Of a stretch of DNA of 63,521 nt, positions 18,747 through 27,346 are shown piece by piece. Position numbers and translations under genes: made by a program. Origin of the DNA: Chthonomonadaceae bacterium. Its GTDB lineage: Bacteria > Armatimonadota > Chthonomonadetes > Chthonomonadales > Chthonomonadaceae. The notes under the pieces are model-generated. The model was not told the DNA's origin, searched no databases, and saw nothing but the letters and a program-made list of their open reading frames with translations. Where the stretch lies: contig JANWZQ010000148.1 of the NCBI GenBank assembly GCA_025054835.1, positions 1-63,521 of the forward strand, read 5' to 3'. Each line of letters opens with the position of its first letter. Position 1 is the first letter of the stretch.

Positions 18747-18888
18747 GGACTTCTCTCGTAACAGGGGCTATGGCGAGTGTAACAGATTCCGGCTAGCCTG
18801 TCAATGCGTGGCGCAGGGAAGGAATGCGACGGAACGCGGGCGAACGTAGCGGGCAAAAGTTCCACCGTATTCATGAGAGGTGACAGCC

Positions 18889-19917
18889 ATGGCAGAGCTG
18901 GGAGTCGGAATTCAGGGCGCGGGATGGGTGTCCGGGGAGCACATCCGGGCGTACTATCAGAACCCGCACACGGAGGTAGTTGCGATCTGCAGCCGGCGCG
19001 CAGAGGCCGCGGAAGCGCGCGCCCTGCAGGCAGGGTTGACCGACGTGGCGATCTACACCAGCTACGAAGAGATGCTGCGCGACCCGCGCGTTAACGTGAT
19101 CTCTATCTGTACCCCACCCCACCTGCACCCGACAGAAACGGTGCTGGCGGCGCGAGCTGGCAAACATGTGCTGATCGAGAAAGCGGTGGCCAACGACATC
19201 GAAAACCTCCGTATGATGCTGCAGGCCGTGCGCGAGGCCGGCGTGCGTACCGTGGTGAGCTTCGTGCTGCACTGGAACCCGCAGTTCCTGTGGATCAAAC
19301 GCATGCTGGACATGCAGGCAATCGGTCCCCTGTTCTACGCAGAGGTGGACTACTGGCACCATATCGGGCCGCAGTACGCGCAGTACCGGTGGAACGTGAA
19401 ACGTGAGATCGCAGGATCCGCGTTTCTCTCTGCAGGATGCCATGCGGTGGACGCGCTGCGGCACTTTGTGCGGGATGAGGTGGTAGAAGTGACGGCGTAC
19501 AGCAACCGGCGCAACCCGGAGTACGAGTACGACACCAACGTGGTGGGGATCGTGCGGTTCGCCAGAGGGGTGATCGGCAAGGTGTCGGTGTCCTTCGACG
19601 CGCAGTGCCCCTACGCGTTCAACATCGATCTTCTCGGGGAAAAGGGAACCATTCGCGACAATCGCATCTACGCCCGGGAGTTCTTCGCGGGCCAGACAGA
19701 CTGGGTGACGGTACCCACCATTCGTCCCGATAGCGGGGACGTGACGCATCACCCGTTCCAGGGAGAGATCGATCATTTCGTGGAGTGTATCCTGCAGGGA
19801 AAAGAGTCGTTTGTCAATCTGGAGGACGCGGCAAAGACGCACGCGGTCTGCTTTGCGCTGGACCGCAGCGCGGCTGAGGGGCGCCCGGTACGGCTGCAGG
19901 AGTTCCCTCTGAACTAG
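18889..19917 (+). CDS. Gfo/Idh/MocA family oxidoreductase
   Basis: A 342-residue NAD(P)-dependent oxidoreductase. The N-terminal Rossmann domain has GVGIQGAGWVSGEHIRAYYQ, and the family's EKP-type motif appears as LIEKAVANDIENL, with the proline replaced by Ala. The C-terminal alpha/beta domain has GCHAVDALRHF, supplying the usual Asp/His pair. The ATG at 18889 follows GAGAGG at good spacing; an in-frame GTG at 18880 would sit on the ribosome site. It opens a rightward run with a sugar-type MFS transporter and a glycoside-hydrolase-like protein, which fits oxidation or epimerisation of a sugar or inositol-like compound. The substrate is unknown. Confidence 0.93.
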   Translation: MAELGVGIQGAGWVSGEHIRAYYQNPHTEVVAICSRRAEAAEARALQAGLTDVAIYTSYEEMLRDPRVNVISICTPPHLHPTETVLAARAGKHVLIEKAVANDIENLRMMLQAVREAGVRTVVSFVLHWNPQFLWIKRMLDMQAIGPLFYAEVDYWHHIGPQYAQYRWNVKREIAGSAFLSAGCHAVDALRHFVRDEVVEVTAYSNRRNPEYEYDTNVVGIVRFARGVIGKVSVSFDAQCPYAFNIDLLGEKGTIRDNRIYAREFFAGQTDWVTVPTIRPDSGDVTHHPFQGEIDHFVECILQGKESFVNLEDAAKTHAVCFALDRSAAEGRPVRLQEFPLN

Positions 19918-19927
19918 TCCAGTGACG

Positions 19928-19953
19928 GGCCCTGTGCATTGCGGTACAGGGCC
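19928..19953 (+). other. Intercistronic hairpin between oxidoreductase and MFS genes
   Basis: GGCCCTGT (19928-19935) pairs with ACAGGGCC (19946-19953) around a 10-base loop. No T-run follows, so this is more likely an mRNA processing or stability element, or a weak pause site, within the operon. Confidence 0.5.
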
Positions 19954-19964
19954 GGGACACACCC

Positions 19965-21272
19965 ATGCAGCAGGCGGAGAGTCCGGCACCAGCAACTGTG
20001 TTTCAGGATCGCGCGGGGTGGTACTGGGGCATCTCCGCGTTCTGGTTCGCAAGCAGTTTCAAGTGGTTCCTCATACTGCAGCTGCTACCCGTGCAGGTGG
20101 CTCGACTGGTTCCCGCTGACCAGAAAGACCTGTGGTGGGGACGCATCAGCGGCGTTGGCGCCGTGGAGGCAATGATCGGTCCGGCCGTGTTCGGCTACTG
20201 GAGCGACCGGTGCCGCTCGCGCTGGGGGCGACGTCAACCCTTCATTGCGGCCGGCGCCGCGCTAACGGCGATCGCCATGTTCTGGCTGGCGCAGGCAGAT
20301 CGCCTGTGGATGTTCCTCATCGGGTACCTCCTGCTACAGATCTCCGATGACGTGGGCACCGGGCCGTACGCGGCGATCGTGCCCGACTACGTGCCGGAAC
20401 ACCGGCGGGGGCACGCAAGCGGCATTCTGAGCCTGCTGCAGTTGCTGGCGCAGGTGGCGGCGGCCGGAGCGGGCTTCCTGCTGGCCACACGCCCGCAGGC
20501 GATCTTCCTGCTGATCGCGGTGATCAATCTGGTGTGTGCGGCCATGGTGATCGGGACGTTGCGGGAAGACCGCCAGAGTGTTCCGCCAACCGTAGCGGCA
20601 ACACCGGTGCGGGCGGAAGGATGGAAGGAACGCTGGCGGCATGGGGTGGAGGCGTGGATAGCGCCCTGGCGATCGTCCGACTTCCGCTGGGTGTGGTTGA
20701 GCCGCTTCCTGAACGCACTGGGCTTCTATGTGATCCTGAACTACCTCGTGTACTACCTGCAGGAACGCGTGCAGGTGTTCCGGATCGGGCGCCTCACCCC
20801 GGGAACTCCCTTTGAGGCGGCGATCCTGCTGGCCCTGGTGATCGCGCTCTGCGGCGCACTCAGTGCGGCGTGGGGTGGGGGGCTGGCGGATCGTGTGGGG
20901 CGGAAGCGCGTGGTGCTCGGGGCCGGGTGGGTGATGTTCCTCACGCTGGTGCCATTTGCTCTGGTGCCGCACTACACGGTGATCGTGCTGCTGGCCCCCC
21001 TGTTCGGGCTGGGCTACGGGGCCTACCTGTCGGCAGCCTGGGCACTGGCCGCCGACACGCTGCCCAGCCGGGAGGATACAGGCAAGGACATGGGGATCTG
21101 GCAGATGAGCGTGACGGCGCCACAGGTGATCGCAGGGTTCGGAGTGAGCCTGCTGATCTACGCCGGCAACCAGTACCGGGCCGGCACGGGCTACACACTG
21201 GCGTTCCTGTTCGCGGCGTGTGTGTTCCTCGGTGGCGCGTTGCTGGTGCGGTTCGTCCGGGGCGCGCGATGA
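19965..21272 (+). CDS. MFS transporter (sugar/glycoside type)
   Basis: A 435-residue integral membrane protein with about 12 transmembrane segments. The MFS loop-2/3 signature appears as GYWSDRCRSRWGRRQPF and is echoed between segments 8 and 9 as GGLADRVGRKRVVL. The sequence style (FGYWSDR, RWGRRQPFI) is closest to sugar/cation symporters of the GPH or SLC45-like groups. It lies 47 bp downstream of the oxidoreductase and its stop overlaps an ATG of the next frame, so it is co-transcribed with the GHL10 hydrolase. Import of an oligosaccharide or glycoside released by that hydrolase is a reasonable inference. Confidence 0.92.
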   Translation: MQQAESPAPATVFQDRAGWYWGISAFWFASSFKWFLILQLLPVQVARLVPADQKDLWWGRISGVGAVEAMIGPAVFGYWSDRCRSRWGRRQPFIAAGAALTAIAMFWLAQADRLWMFLIGYLLLQISDDVGTGPYAAIVPDYVPEHRRGHASGILSLLQLLAQVAAAGAGFLLATRPQAIFLLIAVINLVCAAMVIGTLREDRQSVPPTVAATPVRAEGWKERWRHGVEAWIAPWRSSDFRWVWLSRFLNALGFYVILNYLVYYLQERVQVFRIGRLTPGTPFEAAILLALVIALCGALSAAWGGGLADRVGRKRVVLGAGWVMFLTLVPFALVPHYTVIVLLAPLFGLGYGAYLSAAWALAADTLPSREDTGKDMGIWQMSVTAPQVIAGFGVSLLIYAGNQYRAGTGYTLAFLFAACVFLGGALLVRFVRGAR

Positions 21273-21295
21273 CGAGTATCAGGGGAGAGGAAGTG

Positions 21296-22816
21296 ATGTC
21301 CTTCGGGGTACCTTTGATCGTGGCGATAAGCCTGCTGTGGAGCAGAGTGATCCAGGCGCCGGCACCCTCCGTGTCGGTGCCGCCTGTGCGGCGGGAGTTC
21401 CGGGCCGCATGGGTGGCCACAGTGGACAACATCGACTGGCCGTCGAAACCGGGACTTCCAGTTGAAACACAGAAGGCCGAGTTGCTGGCAATCCTGGATC
21501 GTGCAGCGCAGTTACGGCTCAATGCGGTGATCCTGCAGGTGCGCCCGGCATGTGATGCGCTGTACGCGTCGACGCTAGAACCGTGGTCGGAGTACCTGAC
21601 CGGCCGGATGGGACAACCGCCGGAGCCATACTACGATCCACTGGCGTTTGCCATAGAGGAGGCACATCGGCGTGGTCTGGAGCTGCACGCGTGGTTCAAC
21701 CCCTATCGCGCACGCCATCCCTCCGGAAAGTCCCCTATCGCGGACCAGCATATCAGCCGGACACGCCCGGACCTGGTGCGCACCTACGGTCGGTTCCTCT
21801 GGCTGGATCCGGGAGAGCCGGATGTGCAGGCGCACTCCCTGGCAGTGATCCTGGATGTGGTGCGCCGCTACGACGTGGATGGCGTGCACATCGACGACTA
21901 CTTCTACCCTTACAAAGAACGCGACGCGCAGGGGCGCGTGCTGGACTTCCCCGATGAACCCCGGTGGCAACAGTACCGCACTTCCGGGGGGCGTCTGAGC
22001 CGGGACGACTGGCGGCGGCAGAACGTAGACGCGTTTGTGGAGCGCATGTACCGCGTTGTGAAAGCAGAGAAGCCCTGGGTGAAGGTGGGGATCAGCCCCT
22101 TCGGGATTTACCGCCCGGGGTATCCGGAGCAGATCAAGGGCTTCGATCAGTATACTGAGCTGTACGCCGATGTGCGCAAGTGGTTGGTCAATGGCTGGAT
22201 GGACTATCTGGCGCCGCAGCTGTACTGGCCCATCGAGCAACGAGAGCAGAGTTTCGCCGTGCTGTTGCACTGGTGGGTCAGTCAGAACTCCCGGGGGCGT
22301 CACCTGTGGCCGGGGAGCTACACGAGCCGGGTAGGCGAGGCCCCGGGGCAGGGATGGCCTCCGGAAGAGATCGTATATCAGATCAAAGTGACGCGCGGTC
22401 AGGCGGGGGCAACAGGCAACGTGCACTTCAGCATGAAAGCATTGATGCAGAACCGGCGCGGGCTGGCCGATCTACTGGCCTCCGGCGTGTATGCGGAGCC
22501 GGCCCTGGTACCGGCATCACCCTGGCTGGGCAAGGAGGATCTGCCGGCGCCCGGGGTAGTCGTGCAACCGGAAGGCACAGGGGAGCAGCGTTTCCAGTGG
22601 CGTCTTCCGGAAGGGCATCGGGTGCGGTGGTGGCTGGTGCGCATGAAACGGGGAGACCGATGGGAGATCCGGATCCTCCCGGGGCAGACGACGGAACTGC
22701 GCCTCGAAGAGGACGTTGCGAGGGGCCGCGTGCAGGTGGTGGCAGTCACCGGAGTGGATCGCTATGGAAACGAAGGCCAGACAGGGATCTGGCAGGATGC
22801 CGCAGGCCGGCCATGA
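21296..22816 (+). CDS. Glycoside hydrolase-like GHL10 (DUF187/YngK-type) secreted protein
   Basis: A 506-residue exported protein with signal peptide MSFGVPLIVAISLLWSRVI. The start at 21296 follows GGGGAGAGGAA; an earlier ATG at 21269 overlaps the MFS stop and could also be used. The family block is complete: REFRAAWVATVDNIDWPS, LNAVILQVRPACDALY, HAWFNPYRA, DVDGVHIDDYFYPY, KVGISPFGIYRPGYP and LAPQLYWPIEQ. These match the GHL10 TIM barrel with its conserved Asp residues in HIDDYFYP. A C-terminal FN3-like beta domain (about 415-500) follows. The family is thought to act on glycans, with substrates mostly untested. Confidence 0.93.
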   Translation: MSFGVPLIVAISLLWSRVIQAPAPSVSVPPVRREFRAAWVATVDNIDWPSKPGLPVETQKAELLAILDRAAQLRLNAVILQVRPACDALYASTLEPWSEYLTGRMGQPPEPYYDPLAFAIEEAHRRGLELHAWFNPYRARHPSGKSPIADQHISRTRPDLVRTYGRFLWLDPGEPDVQAHSLAVILDVVRRYDVDGVHIDDYFYPYKERDAQGRVLDFPDEPRWQQYRTSGGRLSRDDWRRQNVDAFVERMYRVVKAEKPWVKVGISPFGIYRPGYPEQIKGFDQYTELYADVRKWLVNGWMDYLAPQLYWPIEQREQSFAVLLHWWVSQNSRGRHLWPGSYTSRVGEAPGQGWPPEEIVYQIKVTRGQAGATGNVHFSMKALMQNRRGLADLLASGVYAEPALVPASPWLGKEDLPAPGVVVQPEGTGEQRFQWRLPEGHRVRWWLVRMKRGDRWEIRILPGQTTELRLEEDVARGRVQVVAVTGVDRYGNEGQTGIWQDAAGRP

Positions 22817-23399
22817 GCCCGGGGCGACGGGAGCCCGGGGGTGGGGTGAGGTGCTCCGGACGCTCTTTGAAAATGGAGCGTGGCGGAACCCGCGTGGCGC
22901 GGAGCCCGTTGTGATCAGTGGCTTTGCGGGCGGTGCGCCGGGCCTGTGGTTCTCCCTCTCGTTTGTGGTGCTGGGCGGACTCAACCTGCTGGGAGCTTGC
23001 TCAACAGAGGCATGGCAGACGGGTGGGGACGGGTGCGGGCCTCCCGGGGCAGGCCGTCTGTTCTTTGGTGCTGTCCTGATGGCGATCGGGGGATGGTTGC
23101 TACGCACACGCTGGCAGATTGAGGAACTGGTGCCTCTGCCATTGCTCTGCCGGCGCATGGGGTGCACGGAAGCGGAGGTGCAGAGGCTTGCTACGGCACG
23201 GGGCGTGCGCCCCCGGTATGTGGTGGACGGCCTGGAGTACTACCATGCAGCGGATCTGATGGACGCCGAAGGATTGCTGCGCGCCTCGGCTGCGCCTGCA
23301 GGGGCGGAAGAGCTGCTCCGCGTAGCACTAGCAGGGCCGGGTGCGGAAGAGGCTCTGCTGCGCTCCTGTGCCGGGGAGGGGGCCATATCGGGCGAATGA
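22797..23399 (+). CDS. Small membrane protein with C-terminal helix-turn-helix-like region
   Basis: About 200 residues; the start is uncertain (ATG 22764, ATG 22797 or GTG 22851 are all in frame). Two transmembrane segments are evident, GAPGLWFSLSFVVLGGLNLL and RLFFGAVLMAIGGWLL, with a short cysteine-bearing loop between them. The cytoplasmic tail has LPLLCRRMGCTEAEVQRLAT then VDGLEYYHAADLMDAEGLLR, a pattern like excisionase or MerR-type DNA-binding wings. No family name can be given. It overlaps the GHL10 stop and its own stop overlaps the symporter ATG (23396-23399), so it is embedded in the operon. Confidence 0.7.
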   Translation: MPQAGHEPGATGARGWGEVLRTLFENGAWRNPRGAEPVVISGFAGGAPGLWFSLSFVVLGGLNLLGACSTEAWQTGGDGCGPPGAGRLFFGAVLMAIGGWLLRTRWQIEELVPLPLLCRRMGCTEAEVQRLATARGVRPRYVVDGLEYYHAADLMDAEGLLRASAAPAGAEELLRVALAGPGAEEALLRSCAGEGAISGE

Positions 23400-24760
23400 A
23401 CTTCCGGACGGAAGAAGAGCGAGGCGCGCGCAGGCCAGTCGTTCCACTGTACCTGCGTGTGCTGATGGGAGTGATCGCCGGGGCCGCGCTGGGAGTGACC
23501 TGCGGAAAACAACCGCTTCTTCCGGGTTTCTCCACACAGCAACTGGGCGAACTGGGGATCCTGGTGATTGACCTTCTCAAGGCGCTCGCAACGCCCCTGG
23601 TGCTGTTCGCGATACTGGATGCGTTCGTGCGCACGCAGATCCATGTACGGCACGGGGCGCGACTGGTGGCCATCTGCCTGGTCAACGTCTCCGTGGCCAT
23701 GAGCATCGGCCTGTTGATCATGAACACATGGCAGCCAGGGCGGGCATGGCAGGGAAAGTTCCAGCAGATGGAGCGCATGGCACCGGGTGCCGTGAGTGGC
23801 GAAGCGCTGCTGGCGAAGGCGCGTCAGGGTACACTGGATCCAGTGAGTAATATCCGGTCGTACGTTCCCCGGAGTCTGGTAGAGCCGATACTGGAGAACC
23901 GGATCATTCCCGTGGTGCTGCTCGGGCTGCTGGGAGGCGCGGCCCTGCGGCAGGTACGGCGCCGTCAACAGGAAACCGGGCAGGACAGCGTGCAGGTCGT
24001 GGAGCGGTTCATCGTCGCCACCTACCAGATCCTGATGCAAATGCTGGAGTGGGTGATCCAGGCCGTGCCGTTTGCGGTCTTTGCTGTGGTGGCGAAGGTG
24101 GTTGGCGAACACGGACTGGAAGTCTTCCAGATCCTCTGGCTCTTTCTTGCGGTGACCCTGCTGGGGCTGAGCATCCATGCGCTGGGGTACTATCCTCTGG
24201 TGGCGTGGCTGGTAGGACGCAAATCCCCGAGGGTGTACCTCGGGATCGGGGGCGAGGCTGTAATCACCGGGCTCTCCACCAACAGCAGCCTGGCAACGGT
24301 CCCGGTGACGTTGAGGGCTCTGGAGCGGATGGGCGTCTCCACGGCCTCCGCACGCATGGCGGCCTGTGTGGGCACCAATCTGAACAACGACGGGATCACG
24401 CTGTACGAGGCCATGGCGGCCCTGTTTCTGGCGCAGGCGTCTGGATACACGTTGAGCCTGCCGCAACAGCTGACGGTTGTACTCTCCTCCATCATGGCGG
24501 GGGCAGGAGTGGCCGGTATCCCGGAGGCCGGACTGATCGTGCTACCCCTGGTTCTGGGAGCTGCCGGGCTGCCCTCCAGCCAGATCGCGCTCTGGTTACC
24601 CCTCATTTTCACGGTGGACTGGATCATTGCCCGATGCCGGTCCGGGGTCAATGTGATGAGCGATCTGCTGGTGGCGATCCTGCTGGACCGTTTCCGGTCT
24701 GCAGAGGAGCTCGCCGGGGAAACGCCCTGTAGCATGCCGGTACCGGCGCGCACCGAGTGA
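23396..24760 (+). CDS. Dicarboxylate/amino acid:cation symporter (DAACS family)
   Basis: A 454-residue membrane transporter of the GltP/DctA fold. The hairpin-1 serine-rich motif appears as GLSTNSSLATVPVTLRALE. The NMDGT-like segment reads GTNLNNDGITLYEAMAALFLAQ, with Asn-Asn-Asp-Gly in place of NMDGT. Hairpin 2 is AGAGVAGIPEAGLIVLPLVL, followed by VDWIIARCRSGVNVMSDLL, the usual D-R-x-x-N-V substrate and cation site. A plasma-membrane uptake role for an acidic amino acid or dicarboxylate is likely. Its ATG overlaps the previous stop by four bases. The following metalloprotease gene begins about 45 bp after its stop. Confidence 0.92.
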   Translation: MNFRTEEERGARRPVVPLYLRVLMGVIAGAALGVTCGKQPLLPGFSTQQLGELGILVIDLLKALATPLVLFAILDAFVRTQIHVRHGARLVAICLVNVSVAMSIGLLIMNTWQPGRAWQGKFQQMERMAPGAVSGEALLAKARQGTLDPVSNIRSYVPRSLVEPILENRIIPVVLLGLLGGAALRQVRRRQQETGQDSVQVVERFIVATYQILMQMLEWVIQAVPFAVFAVVAKVVGEHGLEVFQILWLFLAVTLLGLSIHALGYYPLVAWLVGRKSPRVYLGIGGEAVITGLSTNSSLATVPVTLRALERMGVSTASARMAACVGTNLNNDGITLYEAMAALFLAQASGYTLSLPQQLTVVLSSIMAGAGVAGIPEAGLIVLPLVLGAAGLPSSQIALWLPLIFTVDWIIARCRSGVNVMSDLLVAILLDRFRSAEELAGETPCSMPVPARTE

Positions 24761-24804
24761 CCGATTTCTCCTTCATCCATTACACATCATCGCAGGGAGT
24801 CATC

Positions 24805-27294
24805 ATGGCAAGTACGGTACGACAATATGTACTGATGATCGCGGCAATGGGCAGTGTGCTGTTTGCGGGACCCGCAATTGCACAGGATCCATCGCCAGAG
24901 GACCCACCCCAGACACCCATGGGGCAGACAGGGCGCGGGGCCCCGGCGCGCCCATCCGGCGGACGCGGCACCCCTGCCGGCCCAAGAAAGTATGAAGACG
25001 TCGTTACGAAAGAAGCAAAGACTGAAAAAGGCGTCTTCACGGTGCACCGGATCGGTGACAGGGTCCTTTTCGAGATCCCCGGTAGTGCGTTAAACCGGGA
25101 GATGCTCTGGCAGACCGAGATCGCGCAGGTCCCGACCGGTTTCGGCTACGGGGGCACAGCGGTCGGTTATCGCGTGGTGCGCTGGACGCGCCGGGACAAT
25201 CGGGTGTTTCTGCGACTGGTCTCCTACAAGAGCCGGGCCAGCGAGCCGGGGGCCATTCAACGCGCCATTGCCGACGTGTCGCTCGAGCCGATCATCATGG
25301 CGTTCGACGTGGAGACTGAGAACAAGGACCGGGATCCGGTGATCGACGTGACGCGCCTGCTCACCTCTGATGTGTCGGAATTTGCCGCGAAGGGCCGGCT
25401 CGGGGCCTCCGGGGTAGACCCGGCGCGCAGCTATGTGGAGCGCGTGAAGGCGTTCCCGACCAGTCTGCAGATGCGCTCCTTCCTCACGTTCACGTTGCCG
25501 CAGAATCCCCCGGGGGGCACCCCTGCCGGTCCCGGACGGCGTGCGGGCGCGCCAGCGGGAGTGAGCAGCGTATCCGCTACCATGCACTACAGTCTGGTCA
25601 TGCTTCCGGAAAAGCCCATGATGGGCCGGCTGGCGGACTCGCGTGTGGGCTACTTTACCGAAAGTTTTCAGGACTTCGGCGCGGGCGAGAACCGTGTGGT
25701 GAACCGGGAGTACATCACCCGCTACCGTCTGGAGAAGAAAGACCCGAATGCGCCCCTCAGCGAACCGGTCACTCCCATCGTGTACTACATCAGCCGGGAA
25801 GTTCCGGAGAAATGGCGCCCCTACATCAAGCAGGGGGTGGAGGACTGGAACGAGGCATTTGAAGCGGCCGGCTTCCGTAACGCAATCGTCTGTCGCGAGG
25901 CCCCGAGCGAGCAGGAGGATCCGGACTGGGATCCCGAGGATGTGCGCTATTCGGTGATCCGCTGGGCGCCGCAGGCCGTGGCCAATGCCATGGGGCCGCA
26001 TGTGCACGACCCTCGTTCCGGTGAGATCCTGAGCGCACACATCATCCTCTGGCATGACGTGCTGAAACTGGCGCAGAACTGGTACTTCGTGCAGTGCGCC
26101 CCCCTCGACGTCCGGGCGCATCGCATCCCGTTCCCGGATGAGTTGCAGGGCGAGCTGTTGCGTTACGTGGTGGCACATGAGGTCGGGCACACACTGGGCC
26201 TCCGGCACAACCACAAGGCCAGTTCGGCCTATACAGTGGCGCAGCTGCGCAGCAAAGAGTTCACCGAGAAGTACGGCAATGAGGCGTCGATCATGGACTA
26301 TGGCCGCTTCAACTACGTGGCGCAACCCGGAGATAATGCGCGCCTGATACCGAAGATCGGCCCGTATGATAAATTCGCCATCGAATGGGGATATAAGCCC
26401 CTGCCCGGCAAAGTCCGCCCGGAAGACGAGAAGTACGACCTGGATCAGATCGCGGCGCGGCAGGTCAATGACCCGATGCTGCGCTTCGGGGGAGAGAATG
26501 CGACAGCAGAAGTGGATCCGACGGTCCAGACAGAGGATCTGGGCTCGGACCCCATCGAGGCAACCTACTATGGTCTCAAGAACATCGCCCGGGTCGTACC
26601 CCTGCTGATCCCGGCAACCACAAAGTTCGGGGAGGACTACACGCTGCTGCGGGAGATGTACGGTGAGCTCCTGGGGCAACGGCAACGCGAGCTCAATCAC
26701 GTGGCCAAGCTGATCGGGGGAGTGGTGGAGACCGACTACCATGCAGGCCGGGGGGGCGAAGTGTTCACTCCGGTACCGAAGTCCAGACAGGCGCAGGCCC
26801 TGCAATTCCTGCTCACACACGCGTTCCAGACGCCCCGGGAACTGCTGGTACCGGCCATCCTGAACCGCATCGAACCGAACGGCGCAGTGGACCGTGTGCT
26901 CAACAGCCAGCAGGCCCTGCTGAACAGTCTGCTGGCGGATGCCCGGGTGCGGCGCATGATCGACAACCAGGCCATGAATGGGAACCGGGCCTACACCGTG
27001 CTGGAGATGGTAACCGACCTGCAGAACGGCATCTGGAGCGAACTGGCGCAGGCTGCTCCCGTTGTGGATCTGTACCGCAGGAACCTGCAACGGACGTACC
27101 TGCAAACCGTCCGATCTCGCGTGACCGGAGAGGGTGCGGCGCAGAATGAATTGCGCCCGGTTCTGCTGGGCGCCCTGCGAGACCTTGCAGCGGCTATCGA
27201 CCGGGCGTTGCCGAAAACGGCGGATCGGAGCACACGCCTGCACCTGCAGGACTGTCGTGCGGAAATCGAACGGATTCTGAATCCGAAACCGTAA
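24805..27294 (+). CDS. Exported zinc-dependent metalloprotease (DUF5117/DUF4953 type)
   Basis: An 829-residue secreted protein. The start at 24805 has AGGGAG upstream and a signal peptide (MASTVRQYVLMIAAMGSVLF, cleavage near AIAQ). A proline/glycine-rich linker follows (about 28-65), then a DUF5118/DUF5117-like beta region. The metzincin-type site HEVGHTLGLRH gives H458, E459, H462 and H468, followed by a Met-turn-like SIMDYGRFNY. The C-terminal DUF4953 region is helical. The family is common in Bacteroidetes and Planctomycetes as large secreted proteases. It lies at the end of the rightward run and is closed by a strong terminator at 27309. Confidence 0.93.
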   Translation: MASTVRQYVLMIAAMGSVLFAGPAIAQDPSPEDPPQTPMGQTGRGAPARPSGGRGTPAGPRKYEDVVTKEAKTEKGVFTVHRIGDRVLFEIPGSALNREMLWQTEIAQVPTGFGYGGTAVGYRVVRWTRRDNRVFLRLVSYKSRASEPGAIQRAIADVSLEPIIMAFDVETENKDRDPVIDVTRLLTSDVSEFAAKGRLGASGVDPARSYVERVKAFPTSLQMRSFLTFTLPQNPPGGTPAGPGRRAGAPAGVSSVSATMHYSLVMLPEKPMMGRLADSRVGYFTESFQDFGAGENRVVNREYITRYRLEKKDPNAPLSEPVTPIVYYISREVPEKWRPYIKQGVEDWNEAFEAAGFRNAIVCREAPSEQEDPDWDPEDVRYSVIRWAPQAVANAMGPHVHDPRSGEILSAHIILWHDVLKLAQNWYFVQCAPLDVRAHRIPFPDELQGELLRYVVAHEVGHTLGLRHNHKASSAYTVAQLRSKEFTEKYGNEASIMDYGRFNYVAQPGDNARLIPKIGPYDKFAIEWGYKPLPGKVRPEDEKYDLDQIAARQVNDPMLRFGGENATAEVDPTVQTEDLGSDPIEATYYGLKNIARVVPLLIPATTKFGEDYTLLREMYGELLGQRQRELNHVAKLIGGVVETDYHAGRGGEVFTPVPKSRQAQALQFLLTHAFQTPRELLVPAILNRIEPNGAVDRVLNSQQALLNSLLADARVRRMIDNQAMNGNRAYTVLEMVTDLQNGIWSELAQAAPVVDLYRRNLQRTYLQTVRSRVTGEGAAQNELRPVLLGALRDLAAAIDRALPKTADRSTRLHLQDCRAEIERILNPKP

Positions 27295-27308
27295 CAGTGT
27301 GCACAGGC

Positions 27309-27343
27309 AAGGCCCCTGTTCCGGAAGGATCAGGGGCCTTTTT
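27309..27343. terminator. Strong bidirectional terminator
   Basis: GGCCCCTG (27311-27318) pairs with CAGGGGCC (27331-27338) around a 12-base loop, flanked by AA on the left and TTTTT on the right. It ends the metalloprotease transcript and is placed just before the stop of the convergent rtcB. Confidence 0.92.
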
Positions 27344-27346
27344 CTC

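Noticed and set aside
25090-27243. 717-codon frame opposite the metalloprotease gene
   Set aside because: Antisense to the HEVGH protease; arginine- and histidine-rich sequence typical of antisense frames in high-GC DNA.
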